NCBI RefSeq assembly: GCF_000002425.4
Contig: NC_037265.1
Coordinates: 8,519,238 to 8,583,237, forward strand
Length of the DNA stretch: 64,000 nucleotides
Source: Physcomitrium patens
Taxonomy: Eukaryota; Streptophyta; Bryopsida; Funariales; Funariaceae
Reading direction: 5' to 3'
Below are positions 13,040 through 24,284 of the stretch, piece by piece (within the stretch, counting starts at the first letter, position 1; each line of letters opens with the position of its first letter). A model generated the notes under the pieces. That model did not search any database, was not told where the DNA came from, and saw nothing but the letters and a program-made list of their open reading frames with translations. Position numbers and translations under genes: made by a program.

Positions 13040-13502
13040 CTCTTATTTGATACTTTTATGGATTTGTGGCACTAAAAAGATTGAGAATTAACAACCATTA
13101 GATTTAATTCAATAACTATCACTTGTTGACTTATTAGAAAAAACATTATGATTGTCACAATCGTCAAGATGACATAATTGAGATGAAGATTTTAAAAAAC
13201 AATACAACTTTTCTTAAATAGATGGAAAAATACAATGTATTTGATATCATAACCTTAGAAGAGACTCTTGATATTTAGTGATTTTATTAGAGGTTGAAAT
13301 GATTCTTGATGTTGTTCCAAATGTTTTATTTGAAGGAAGTTACAAAGGCCTCAACAATGATTAAATAATAAAGTAGTCTTTCTATCTTGGTATAAATACA
13401 ATCAATGGTTGAGATAACCTATCAATCATCTTTGAAGAGAATAAAGATTAAAGTATGTAGTAAATACAATTTTCTATATCTTAGATTTTCTCAATATATG
13501 AT
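13040..13502 (+). pseudogene. R1 accessory 3' ORF remnant
   Basis: This lies between the chromodomain and the polypurine tract. In pieces of several frames it shows the family B accessory protein: an ENQQPLDLIQ-like start, then HYDCHNRQDDIIEMKI, then FLK*MEKYN, then VPNVLFEGSYKGLNND, and a C-terminal ..LR.PINHL.RE..LKYV. segment ending near 13500. The function is unknown. The equivalent region is better preserved in B3 and in D1/D2. Confidence 0.55.
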
Positions 13503-13529
13503 AACTACTCTTTAGAGAACTTGTCTTTA

Positions 13530-13542
13530 GAAAAGGGGATAA
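13530..13542 (+). other. R1 polypurine tract
   Basis: AGAAAAGGGGATAA immediately precedes the start of the R1 3' LTR, which is the expected plus-strand priming site. B2 and B3 carry equivalent tracts in the same place. Confidence 0.75.
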
Positions 13543-14867
13543 TATCACAGACATATATATTTATTATAATATTTATCTATATGATTAAGTAGAAATAGAT
13601 ATAAGTATATTTATTTTATAATATTTTCTAAAAAAGCTTCCTAAAAGCTTCATAGATACTACTTTGACTTTACATGTATTTGTAGTTGATTGGTAGGATA
13701 GAAATGTAGAATAGATATTAATTTATTTTTGAAAGATATTGGTAAAATATATTAATAGTCCATATAATAAGAAATTCAGGAGGATAGATGAGTGATTTAG
13801 TTCTTAAAAGCGGTTAATTACAAAATTACGGTTAGAAGCTGGAAAATCAATGGAAAGTATATAGTGGTTGTAGAAGTTAATTAAGATGTCAGACTGTCAT
13901 AGTCATGAGCCAAGGGCTATCGCTGTGATAGTGTGAGCCGGAGTAAGCTTAGTGCTACCTTTTTTCTTTTGTTTGTTATTTTCTTTGAATAAGAAGATTG
14001 AGAGTTTCTGAATATTATGAAGTGAATTATGGAATGGAAATGTGATTGGTATTATTTGAGAAGAAGAAAGATTGAATGCTGAAATCTGATTGTAGTTCAG
14101 CAGAGAGAATGAGTCTGTGTTTGTGTGAAACACTGTAATGTGAATGGCAGTTCTATGTGGAGAATTCCAGTGATTGGAACGAAGGCAATTGTGTACTGAA
14201 AGGTGTGAGGGTGTAGTATTACAGTTGGAGATTATGAGGGTGAATATATTAGTAGAAATAGCAGTTATTAGTATGGCTGAATTGTTGTAAGGAAGAGACC
14301 GATAAGGTGAAGGAGGAGATTATAGTTTCTTTGTGAGTTCAGATATTAGAAATAGAGATGATACATTCAGGAGGCAATTGATTGTGTGATCCTAACGTGA
14401 ACGCTTAAGCAACTAGTCATTCCCCGTATTCGAATCTCCCTATACGGGTTTATTCTGGGAGGTTTCTTCCGAAATAAGTAAAACGAGCAATCACAAGAAA
14501 CTTGATCAATAAATTAATCATATGTTGATAGCTTATGAAACAAGCTCACTATATGGCATACATATAAAAAACTTACCTTGCAAGTTAAGATACGTGTTTT
14601 GTAAAGTCAATACATTTTGGAAGACTTATATAATATTGCCTCAGAATTCTTAGTTAAGTGTACATATGGAGACAAGAGTGAAGCCTTCTTCATTCTTTTC
14701 AATGCTTTTTTAGTCCTTTGTCTTGTTTCAAGTTTTTCTAATCTTTTTGTCTTTGACAATAGCCATTCTAATTTAATATTATATCATCTTTGAATGATTT
14801 TTTAGTCTTTTCAAGTATCACAAGAATGTATTCATATTATAGTTCTTTAAGATTGATGTCCTTGATA
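13543..14867 (+). mobile_element. R1 3' LTR (family B) with an insertion
   Basis: The left part 13543-13690 and right part 14526-14867 align, inverted, with the B2 LTRs (16158-16704, 35439-35994). The middle (about 13691-14525) is unrelated to that LTR. The right part includes the phrase GACAATAGCCATTCTAATTT and ends GTCCTTGATA. The LTR is followed by copia integrase sequence. Confidence 0.7.
13691..14525. mobile_element. Unclassified ~0.83 kb insertion in the R1 LTR
   Basis: The block is more GC-rich than its host LTR and has no coding domain that I recognise. It contains the phrase CCCTATACGGGTTTATTCTG near its right end. The borders were placed by loss and regain of similarity to the family B LTR. 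It might be a solo LTR of another family (left edge TGGTAGGA, right edge AATCA), but target duplications are not clear. The 76-codon minus-strand open frame inside it (13903-14133) is not supported by anything else. Confidence 0.45.
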
Positions 14868-16157
14868 TTCCATCACAAATCTTGATGATCTTCTTGTTTC
14901 TAAACATATTTGCTTATATACCTTGGTATCTTTATAATATTCAATAAAAACATATTTTGTATCTTTTTTTATTAAGTTTGGAGTTCATAAAATCTAATAT
15001 CTTTGCATAAATAATGCATTCAAAAATCTACATGTAGAAAATATAAGGTTTCTTGCCTCTCCAAGCTTCTTATATAGTCATTGATTTGAGTGCACTTATA
15101 AGGTACCTATTTTTTGTATATACTACAATAACCATGACTTTTGTCTAATATTTATGCCTAATGTTTATGAAGCATAATTTTTACAAACTTTACAATAGTA
15201 TAATTTGCTCTTTTAATAATTTTATTTTGTTGTAAAATGTAAAGAGTAGAGATTTGTCTTGCAATGCCTTGAAACTTCAAAAATTCATCAAAATACTTTG
15301 ACATATACTCACCTCCATTATTCATGTGCAATACTTTGTTCTTGCCCTCACATTACTTCTTCTTAAGTACCTTAAATTCTTTAAATCTTGAGAAATATTC
15401 ATTCTTGGCTTTAATGATGTAAATCTATACCTTTTTTAAAAATCATTATTAAATGTAGCAAAGTACCTTATCTCTTGAATTGATGGCATCTTCATTGATT
15501 TATAAATATCAAAATATATAATTTTTAAGAATTTTCTAGTACATATTTCAACTCTGCTTGGAAATAAAGTCTTTTTTTGTTTACCTTGGATACAACTTTT
15601 ATAAGCAAGTGGCATGACATTGTCGCTAAATTGACCAACATCTAAGCCACTTACCATAGATTGAAGCTCTTTCATGCTTTGGGCATTCAAATGACCATAT
15701 TATTAATGTTAAATTCCAAACTTGTCTTGATCTTATAGAAAATCAATAAATATTGTTATTTCAATTCCATTCACCTTCATACAATTGATAAAGTAGAAGT
15801 TTCCATTTCTAAGACCATTATCAACATGTTATCTATCTAATGTCTTCACAAAATAGCCATTTATGTTAAATTGAAACTTACAAATATATGACTCAAGTTT
15901 GCTTACTAAAAGAAGATTCTTCTTCATCTTTGGTATATGTAAGACTTACTTCAATTTGATCATCTTGATTTGATCTTTTAATACAATCTCTACCATAATG
16001 AAGCCAATTCTAATAGTTTATACCATAGCATTGTCTCCCAATGAAATTTTTGTTACTAGAATTACTTTATAAGTATCAAATGAATACTTATTTGGTATCA
16101 TGTGCTTAATAGCACATGAATCTATAATCCTCTTAAAAATGGTAGCTATGGACTCTT
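14868..16157 (-). pseudogene. Copia protease-integrase fragment
   Basis: Minus-strand order matches Ty1/copia. The protease is near 16060-16150 (IIDSCAIKHMIPNKY..F, canonical DSGA..HM changed to DSCAIKHM). Next is LHIPKMKKNLLLVSKL (about 15900-15950). The GAG-pre-integrase domain lies in the open frame 15436-15690 and keeps SC..GKQKKTLFPS..., then the YFATFNND start of the DDE core. The second core segment is at about 15180-15330 (HMNNGGEYMSKYFDEF, matching LRSDNGGEY). There are stops throughout. The B2 element is inserted in the protease region and R1 lies at the integrase end. Confidence 0.85.
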
Positions 16158-16704
16158 TGTCAAGGACATGAATTGAAAGAAGATGTATAAACTTAGAAAA
16201 TATATGTCAAAAGAAAAGTGAAAAAATAGCAATAAAGTAGTATGTAAATAAAAAAAAAATAGAATGGCTATTGCCAAATGACAAAGAAATTAGAGACTCT
16301 TAAATCTAGACTAGAAGCAAGAAGAGAGTTTACAAGAGTAAAGAAAGCTTCACTCTTGCCTCTATATATACTATCTAACTAGGAGCTACGTGGTAATGTT
16401 CTATAGAACCTCTAATATGTGTTAACTTTGTAAGACATATGCCTTAGCTTACAAGGCTAGTTTTCTACATGTGAGCCGTATAGTTAGCTAGTTCTTCAAG
16501 CTACCAACATGTGTGGCATATGGTCAACTTGTTGACTATGTTTTTAACTTAAAAAGTCAATTAAAGACACTTTTAAAATTAAAGTATCATCTATGAAGCT
16601 TCTAAAAAGCTTGAATAGAAGATATTATAGAATTGACCTACTTTTATCTATTATTATCATAATCATATAAGTAATTATTAATTTATCTGTGTATATCCTT
16701 GATA
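16158..16704 (-). mobile_element. B2 3' LTR (family B)
   Basis: This is the 547 bp left-hand LTR of the minus-strand element B2. It pairs with 35439-35994. On its outer side the copia flank ends CTCTT (16153-16157); the outer side of the other LTR begins CTCTC (35995-35999). That is a 5 bp target duplication with one change. The inner neighbour is a polypurine tract. Confidence 0.85.
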
Positions 16705-16722
16705 TTATCTCCTCCTTCCAGA
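16705..16722 (-). other. B2 polypurine tract
   Basis: On the minus strand this reads CTGGAAGGAGGAGATAA directly before the LTR. It is an intact-looking purine tract, expected upstream of a 3' LTR. Confidence 0.8.
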
Positions 16723-16744
16723 GACTAGTTTCACAAGAAGCGAT

Positions 16745-17240
16745 CTTCATACATTAAAGAAATTCAAGATGAGACAAATTATATTTTTCACATATTCTAA
16801 TCTTTATTCTCTTCAAAGATAGTTGATAGGCCCTCTCAGCTATTAATAATATCTCATATGAGGGCAAGAAGATCACCTTATTATTTAGTCATTGTTGAGG
16901 CCTTCGTAACTTCCTTCTAATAAAACAATTGGAACACCTTTAAGAATTGTTCCTATCTCTAATAAAATCACCAAACATTGAGAGTCTCTTCCAAGATCTT
17001 GATACCAAACACGTTGTATCTTGTCGTCTATTCAAGAAAGAACATGTTGTTCTTGAAGATCTTCATCTCAATTTTTTCATCTTAAAGATTGTGACAATTG
17101 TAATGTCTCATTTGATAAGTCCGCAAATGAGAGCTCTTGAGTTGAATTTGTTGGTTAATGGTTTTCTATCTCTTTTGAATTACAAATATACAAAAGATAT
17201 AAAAATAAAATAAAAAGTAGAATGTAATCTTTCCTAGACC
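16745..17240 (-). pseudogene. B2 accessory 3' ORF remnant
   Basis: The minus-strand translation gives VILLEIGTILKGVPIVLLEGSY, then NND, and a C-terminal LRGPINYL*RE*RLEYVKN segment, with several stops. It corresponds to the accessory ORF of B3 (47010-47432). Upstream pieces show SQ and FLK-type phrases in other frames. No known domain. Confidence 0.55.
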
Positions 17241-18450
17241 TTGTTTCTTTTATAGCAAAGACTTACTATTCTTCATCTTGATTTAGATGAATGTCATCGA
17301 TAAAAAGCTTCCACCTCCCTTTGCTGCATTTACAAGATTCTTTATTGGCTCTCATGTGCGTTCATTAATATCATATCTGTGCTAATGGACAAGATATTCT
17401 AATTTATTTGAGTGTTGCCTTGAGTGTAAAATTTCTTCTACTTCAAATTCTTAATTATTGTCCAGTTTTATAGGAAGAGGTGGAGCTTGTCTTCTTCTTG
17501 CTATATTCATAGTCTTATATGGTTCAAGAAGAGATATGTGCAAGGTAAAATGGATCTTCATTGATTCCGATAGATATAAATAATAAGCAATTGGATTGAT
17601 TTGTCCACAAATAAGAAGAGGTCGAAGCTTGCAGTAGTCCAACTTATTACAAAGACGAGTAGTCTTGATATTACAATGAAGCAACCATATCTTGTTACCT
17701 ATATTGAATTATGATTTTTTCTTTTAATAGGCATCAATATCAATCTTTTGTTGTTCTTGAGCTTTCTTTAATTGTACCTTCATTGTTGTATATAGCTTTG
17801 ACAAACAATTTATCAAACCTTCTGCCACAAGATTATCAACTTTTAAAAAGTCAAAAGTATCAAGTTGTAGATAGTAACCATAATTGACAAAGAAAGGTGT
17901 TTGTTGCATAGAAGAATACATTCTATTATTATAAGCAAACTTTGCCAATGGCAAGAGGATTCTTAAATTATCTTATTGATAATTGATAGTACACCTTAAG
18001 TATTAATCCAAAACTTGGTTTATGTGTTGTGTCTATTCATCAGTTTGAGGATGAAAGACCAAAGAAAGCTTTATGTCTACCTTTATAATCTTAAAAATAT
18101 TTCTCTAAAATCTTGATACAAATTGAGTCTCCCTATCTGATATAATATCTTTTGGTAATCTATGATATTGATTGATATTATTAAGAAAAAGCTTGGCGAT
18201 TTCTTCACTTATAATATTTTTTGTGCATGTTATAAAATGTATCATTTTAATAAAATTATCTACTATCACAAATATACAATCACACAATCCTGAGACTGAA
18301 AGATCTATAATAAAATCCATAGAAATAGAAGACCATGGTTGTTTTGGAATAGATAATGGTTGAAGAAGTCCATAAAGTCGATGCTGAGGAGTTTTTGATC
18401 TTGAACAAATGTCACACCATAGAACAAAGTCTTTTACATCCTTCCACATT
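17241..18450 (-). pseudogene. B2 chromodomain and integrase
   Basis: Open pieces at 17451-17684 (integrase C-terminus, ending SLLEPYKTM), 17724-17954 (PLAKFAYNN, FVNYGY) and 18105-18449 are recognisable. The last contains the core: SSISMDFIIDLSVS, IFVIVDNFIKMIHF, then YHRLPKDIISDRETQFVSRF. The two core aspartates are in DF/VD and SD positions as in other gypsy integrases. The chromodomain phrase (Y..VHW..YDISE..) lies at about 17290-17450. Frames are broken between pieces. Confidence 0.8.
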
Positions 18451-18979
18451 TGTGTCTACTAAAAATCTTTTGATATTAGCTCTAGAATCTTATTATATCC
18501 AAAATATCATACTGCTGAAAAGTCATAAAGTGCTTGAAGAACACGTAAATATGCTTCTCTTTCTAGCATATATAAGCATCCTTCAAAATAAAATAAGTTA
18601 TTCTTGAACTCAAACTTAGAAGTATAATAATATTTAGAAGAAATATTCTTGATATCATAAACAAGAAGATCAAAGGACATACTTGATTGAATTTGTTTAA
18701 AAAAAGCTAAATCAACAATCAATTTTGATTTCATTGCTCAAAGATGAAATTATTCTGACTTCAATAAAATTATCTTTTATTGATTAAAAGTTGCATCTCT
18801 TTCTTTAAGTATAAGATAAGAATGTCTAAAAAGGACATTGGACAAATCTGGTAATTTTTTTTGCTAATAAGTAATATTGAACTCAAATCTTAACAAAGAC
18901 ATGCTCCAACGAGCTAGGCAATGATTTAAAATACAAGTTGACATGAAATACTTGAGGTTCTTGTGATCCGTATACACAG
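18451..18979 (-). pseudogene. B2 integrase zinc region and RNase H end
   Basis: The minus-strand piece 18507-18734 matches the region before the H2C2 zinc finger (KFEFKNNLFYFEGCLYMLEREAYLRVLQALYD). The stretch up to 18979 is the C-terminal RNase H region and stops inside the Y-T-D-H-K box, where the nested cluster begins. About 430 bp of RNase H is absent when the reading resumes at 30789. Confidence 0.7.
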
Positions 18980-20032
18980 TGTCATGTTGTTATTTGGCCA
19001 CTATATGAAAATAATGTAATTATGTATTTAATATATAATTTATTAAGTAATATGGTGAGAGCTATGTTAATAGATTTAAGTTGGTTGAAGAATATAATTT
19101 GATTATTATTTTAAGAAGAGATTGTTTAAAAAGATTATTATAGAATTTGTATAACTTTAATTTTTTTTTGATAGTGGCTTTTAAGATTGGTTTTGATTGA
19201 TAGTAACTTCTAAATATTTAGAGTCACCTTTGTTAGACATTGGTGACCTTTAAAAACTTATTTTGATTCTCTTATTTAGTGTTTAGAACATAAATTATGT
19301 AAATCTTATAAAAAAAAAGGATTGAAGAAGGATTTTGGTAGCAAAGGGAATAATGAGGGCATCAATATAGATGAATGGAAATGGTTGATGAAAATCTCCA
19401 TTCCTATTGATCAAAAATCATCACCAATGGACTTTGAGGAGGCTGCCTGAGGCCATATTAGGGATTAGAGTTAGTTTTTCATGGCCATTCGAGCTTTGAA
19501 GGCTAGGATCAGTAATTTTAGATTATTGACTATGATTTTGGTACAAATCTTATATAGATTGGAGTTTATTTGAAAGAGATATAGGTGCTCAAAGTTAAGG
19601 TGTTGATTTGGGAGCTACTATCACTCTTTTTGACATAACGCACACATACATAAGGCAATTGAAGATCGGCAACTGCAACTAGAAAGAGCACTTTTGCGGC
19701 TATACATTATGCATGCAACTTGCTAGATTCCAAGTTGGGATGAAGGAATTATTGGATTTTGAAGTCAGTATATGCAATCTAAGGGTAGAAAGTAACCCGA
19801 TGTATTAGTGGTTGTATCTTGAACTTTATCATGAACAATTTGATAAGGTTTTGGCTCAAAATTTTAGAAATTATATAATTTCATGTAAATAAACTTTGTA
19901 TATAAGTTTGATGACATTTGAATATAGGATTCTTGAGATATAAAGAAAATAGTGCTTAGGTGCTTGTAAATTAGGGTTTAGAGCATGTGCTAGGATTTCT
20001 TAGATGCCAAAAGTTTGAGAGTGAATTTACAG
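18980..20032 (+). mobile_element. Truncated family A LTR
   Basis: Plus-strand sequence from TGTCATGTTGTTATTTGGCC onward aligns with the reverse complement of the LTR at 62352-63685, including the phrase GGCTGCCTGAGGCCATATTAG near 19440. About the last 300 bp of that LTR are missing. Similarity stops at 20032, where minus-strand gag of family C begins. It marks the left border of the cluster nested in B2. Confidence 0.75.
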
Positions 20033-20640
20033 TTGAATTTCCGGGTTGTATTTGTTGGCTTCCTGAACTTAGAATCATCGTGGCTCCCACTGTTAATAAT
20101 TGTTCATAATGACATTCTTCACACACCTTTTTTCTTACCAACGATGCCTCTACAGTAGCTAATCGAGCCTCTTTTACAAATATTTTCAATTCTAGTGGAT
20201 GCAAACCATTGATTAATATCGACAATATAAATGCATCTGGCATTTGATTATTTGGCCATTTACGAAGTATATCCGTGACCCGACCATAATAAGACTCTAC
20301 TGATTTCTCCTCAAACATCTTGTTATTCATAAAACTTTTTTTAAATCCATCTTCAAATCCAATTGGTCTAAAATGAGTTAGGAAGGTATTCCTCAAGGCT
20401 TCTCAATTAAGAAATCTACCCATTGATTACCGATTATACCATTCAAAAGTTGTATCTTTTAAAGTTGTTGCCAACCATCTCAACCAAATATCTTCAATTC
20501 TACCATTATTAGCCATACATGCTATCAAAAATTGAGATATATGGTGATCGGGATCAAAATTCGGACAACCACTAAAAGTAGGTAATGGTACCACACTTGT
20601 AGTGCGGTCTCCTACTGCTCCCATTTATACTACAATTGGT
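20033..20640 (-). pseudogene. Family C gag, partial second copy
   Basis: Two open pieces match the full family C gag at 28786-29640 almost residue for residue: 20427-20624 (start phrase MGAVGDRTTSVVPLPTFSG) and 19971-20396 (FLTHFRPIGFEDGFKKSF). It is a retrotransposon gag of the Tat/Athila type. This copy keeps the ATG that is ATA in the other one. It is cut off at its 3' side by the truncated family A LTR. A frame break lies between the two pieces. Confidence 0.85.
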
Positions 20641-21014
20641 ATTTTTGGCACTCCTGTGGCCATTGGTGTTATCACTTGTCTCTTTGCTATTTGAATTTGA
20701 ATTTTTCTTCCTTTGGTTTTACTTGGACCTACAATTCCTTTTTGTCATTCTCATAGGAGATTTCTTATGCATAATCACTCTTGTCTTTCTTTTGCTTATC
20801 GATTAATTCTTTGATAATCCTTCCTTTCATGATTATCACTCATGATCTTTCATTCTTCTTTACAAAATTAATACTTTCTTGAATTATAACTCACATATTT
20901 GTAAACCTAAAACTATTTTTTCTCATGTTCTCATTCAACATATAATTCCATCTCCCATACAATCAATTTTTAACATTTCATATTGTTATTATTTCCTTGG
21001 CAGCGGTGCCAAAA
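20641..21014 (-). other. Family C leader and primer-binding site, second copy
   Basis: The leader between gag and LTR is nearly identical to 29641-30018. It ends with a primer-binding site at about 20995-21011, which on the minus strand reads TGGCACCGCTGCCAAGG. That starts with the TGG complementary to a tRNA CCA end, three bases from the LTR. The short plus-strand open frame here is a shadow. Confidence 0.75.
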
Positions 21015-21286
21015 TGTTCTTCTCGTTGTATTCAAGCTTCAATATTTCAAAGCAATTGAACTAATAGAAGTGGATTTGAATACGGGAAAAGACTGGTTAT
21101 ATGAATTGGGTTTGTTAGTGTCACAATTGACTATACTCTAGCTATCTGAAATCAATTATCAAACTACAAAACATCGAGGCTTACTACTTCTGTATTAATT
21201 CAACACATAATCCATTCTATGAATATCAATTCAATAATACTTCCATATTCTTATTAGTTCATCTCCCACTTACTCTCTTTGCGGGG

Positions 21287-22796
21287 TCGTATTATAACAT
21301 GACTATATGATGAAAGATGATAATATGGATCTTATTATAGAAGAGCCAAGTTAAAAAAAAAAGGTAGAAAAATATGGATAAAAGATAGGAAGGTAGTAAA
21401 ACTTTTAGTAGTAATGCTACCCTTTTAGAAAAAAATAGCTTCTACTTACTTTGAAGGACCAAAAATAAGGCAAAATAAAGTAGATTGAAAAAATATATGA
21501 TATAAACATCTTTAGGACGAAGTTAAGAATAAATTCTAGTAAAAATTACTTAAAACAACTAGATGTTGATACCCGGAGAGGGCCAGTTATGAACCAGGAT
21601 CGAAATCAGACCCTGAGGCACAAAACTGAGTCTCGATAACGACTTTGGGACTCTTTGGCAGATTGGAGAATGGTGTTTGATAGAAGATTGGATAGGATTT
21701 CTATGGGCATTGATTTTAGGTGATTTGGAGTTGTTATGACTTTGTAAGAGCTTCTCAAATTCAAGGTTTGTTTCAGAAGTCTTGAGTTTTATGAAATAAA
21801 ATAGGGTTTATGTTTTAGGTGATTTCGAGAGTTTTGTAGTAGATCTATGGGTGAAATTTTGTAGATTTATGTTTATAGTTTTTTTCAATATTTTTTGTAA
21901 ATTTAAGCTTGATCTAATAATTGAATTGAAGGATATTAAGGTTTAGGTGGGTCAAGGTCTTAAAAAGTAGAATTTTAGGTCTAGTGAGGGTTTTTAAGTT
22001 TTTTTGCAATCTATTACTTAGATTGGAGTGAAACTTATATGAGAGGATATTAGACTTATTTTCCTATGTGCATGAGAATTTTGAAATTAATCGAATGGTA
22101 GAAAAGAGAGATATTAGCTCTGGACGATTGGCATCAAGATTGGAGAAGGAGGCTAGCCAATATCCGAGCACATTTATGAGGTTATCATCAATTTGGTAAC
22201 TCCGATCCTTTTTAATTTTTTTGTGCTTATTTTTAATTTATTTTTTTAGAAGTGTGCAATATTTGAGTTAAGATCGATGGTTTATTCATTAGTTATTGAG
22301 GTTTAAATCTATTGTAGGAATTACTAGGGTTTGGTTTAGGGTTTAGGATTTGGATTAGGATTTGGTTAAGATTTGATTTAGGATTTAGGATTTGGTTTAG
22401 GATTTGGTTAGGATTTAATTAAGGTTTGGTTTAAGGTTTATTTAGGGTTTGATTTAGAGTTTAGGATTTTATTAGGATTTAAGATTTAATTAGATTTGGC
22501 CTAAAGTTTGAATGAAGTTCAATAGGATTTTAACTAGAATTAAATTAAGATTGAATTGAGATGTATTTGAGTGATATTTGTGATCTTTCTAATATTTTTT
22601 TAAGAATTCTTATTGTTTGTTTGAAATTTCTTGAGGTTTTTTTGAATTTGATTAAGCTTGATTAGTATTATTATGGTCTAATTAGAGCATTGTTAGTATT
22701 CTATTAGAATTAAGATTTTGTTATTGTAATTTCTATTCTTCCTTCCTTAGCCAGGTGCCCAGAGTATTCTCAAGCAAGACTTCACGTATTACGATA
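21287..22796 (+). mobile_element. Solo LTR-like element, family A type, copy 2
   Basis: This 1510 bp insertion begins GGTCGTATTATAACATGAC and ends TTCACGTATTACGATA. The flanks are GCGG (21283-21286) and GCAG (22797-22800). The uninterrupted family C LTR at 30290 reads CTCTTTGTGG then TTTATATA, so the insertion point and 4 bp duplication are directly visible. It contains a telomere-like array at about 22330-22500. No coding sequence. Confidence 0.88.
22330..22500 (+). repeat. Degenerate telomere-like array in copy 2
   Basis: The array begins with near-perfect TTTAGGG units (GGTTTGGTTTAGGGTTTAGG) and grades into TTTAGGA and TTTGGTT variants. It lies inside an LTR-like repeat, so it is not a chromosome end. 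Confidence 0.85.
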
Positions 22797-23300
22797 GCAG
22801 TTTATATACATTCAATTATTGATCTCCAGCTTACTTATTATATTCAGTTTCTCAATTCATCACAAAAAATTCAATATCTTCACTTAATACAACACAATTC
22901 AATAATCTCAATTCTCAAGGTCACAGATTTTTTTCAAAATGGTCAGTCCAAAGTCATATTCTACAATATTCTAATCACAATTTCAACAATACTTCTTTCA
23001 AACACAATTATTCATAAGCAAATAATAAAAACAAATAAAAGAAAGAAGTAGCCCCAAGCTTACCCCGGCTTATGACTTTCACAGTCTGGCCCGGATCTCC
23101 CTTTTTCCAACCTCTTTATCCTACCAAATGATGGACCGTTGGTCAACAAATTCCAAAAGTTATGAATCTTTGAATTCTTAACCATTTATTTTATTAACAA
23201 CTTAGTGTTATCAACTAAATTACCTAATTATAAGTCTAATTCTCAAGGTTGTCAATAATCAACTAGTAACTTATTACAAAATTTATTTACATATTCTACA

Positions 23301-23316
23301 TAGCTCCACTCCTAAT
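23301..23316 (-). other. Family C polypurine tract
   Basis: On the minus strand AATTAGGAGTGGAGCTA precedes the LTR. It resembles the AAAAGGAGTGGA tract of the family A element at 63686. Confidence 0.65.
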
Positions 23317-23339
23317 TGTGCAGCACCCTCACAAACATT

Positions 23340-23800
23340 ATTTAGCCTCAACTTATAAAAACGTAGCAGCATTGGTTTCTTCAGTCAATGGCATTGGCTT
23401 ACCACCCTTTGAATTGGTGACCTTCTTCTCTGCTACATCTTCGTCGTCTGCCTCGGTGTTTGATGGTTGTCCATCCAAACACATTGTCAAATCTTCATTC
23501 ATCAAACCTAATTCCCATACTTGAGACTCAAGATGGCAATTTGGTTATCACGCTCTTCCAACATCTTCTGCCATTCTTCTGTCGGTTTCAAAGGTATCTC
23601 CAAAGGTGTTGTCACTGAAACTGGCGTATTCGTCCATACTAAATTATTGGCCTCCTTCTCTAATGCGACTAGTTTAGTCTGCAACATCACAACCTCTACT
23701 TGCAGTCGCTCTTGTCGTTCCTTCCAATTGTTCTCCATCCTTGCTTTCTCAGATATCATGTTCGCCATCTTCTCTTTTTCTGCCATGCACTTTTCCTTAA
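23340..23800 (-). CDS. Family C 3' coiled-coil ORF
   Basis: The minus-strand open frame 23508-23786 (92 codons) encodes a Glu/Lys/Gln-rich helix (MAEKEKMANMISEKARM, then ERLQVEVVMLQTKLVALEKE) with heptad character. A PLEIPLKPTEEWQKMLEERD segment and a second short helix follow. After one frameshift the frame continues to about 23345 with an acidic tail (ADDEDVAEKK). It sits after the integrase and just before the polypurine tract, the place where some Tat/Athila elements carry extra ORFs. Function unknown. A long plus-strand frame covers the same bases, but the coiled-coil pattern and the conserved position favour this strand. Confidence 0.5.
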
Positions 23801-24284
23801 CCCTAACCTCTACCAGCGCAACGTCAATTGGTTATAAGTTATGTGAAATGTGTAAAAACCTATGCCTATGCGCTCCTCAAAAATCCTGCTGCTTCTCCTT
23901 AGTCCAACAAACATCCAATCAGATCGGCTCTATATTAGTCACAATAATACACTCCAATGGTGGCAATTCATCTTTGCATTTTAAATTATGTTGTTTCTCC
24001 TCCCTATTCAACTACCTCTTAGTCTTCTCACCATTGTATTCTAACACAAGCAAGCACTCACAACTAATCTCTCAAAACAAACATACATGGCTGTTTATAC
24101 AAAAAAAAAACACGATGCTTGTCAAGAGCCTCTCTCCTACTTCTTTCTATGGTCTAATCAATTGGATCAACTCTCCCTTTTGTAATAGAAAATCCGTCCT
24201 GGATTTATGTATAATAAAGTTTAAGCCGATTGCCATTGATCCGTGTTATAAATTTAGTATCTATGAAATCTTTCAATTGTACTA

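Larger units (their letters stand above)
21015..23300 (-). mobile_element. Family C LTR (left), carrying a solo LTR
   Basis: After removal of the 1510 bp insertion and its 4 bp duplication it is about 772 bp. It aligns end to end with 30019-30788 (770 bp), with outer ends TGTTCTTCTCG and TATTCTACA. It serves two units at once: it is the 3' LTR of the internal region to its right (polypurine tract at 23301) and the 5' LTR of the partial gag to its left (primer-binding site at 20995). Confidence 0.85.

Noticed and set aside
22330-22500. True telomere or chromosome end
   Set aside because: The repeats are degenerate, short, and enclosed in an LTR-like element with a target duplication.
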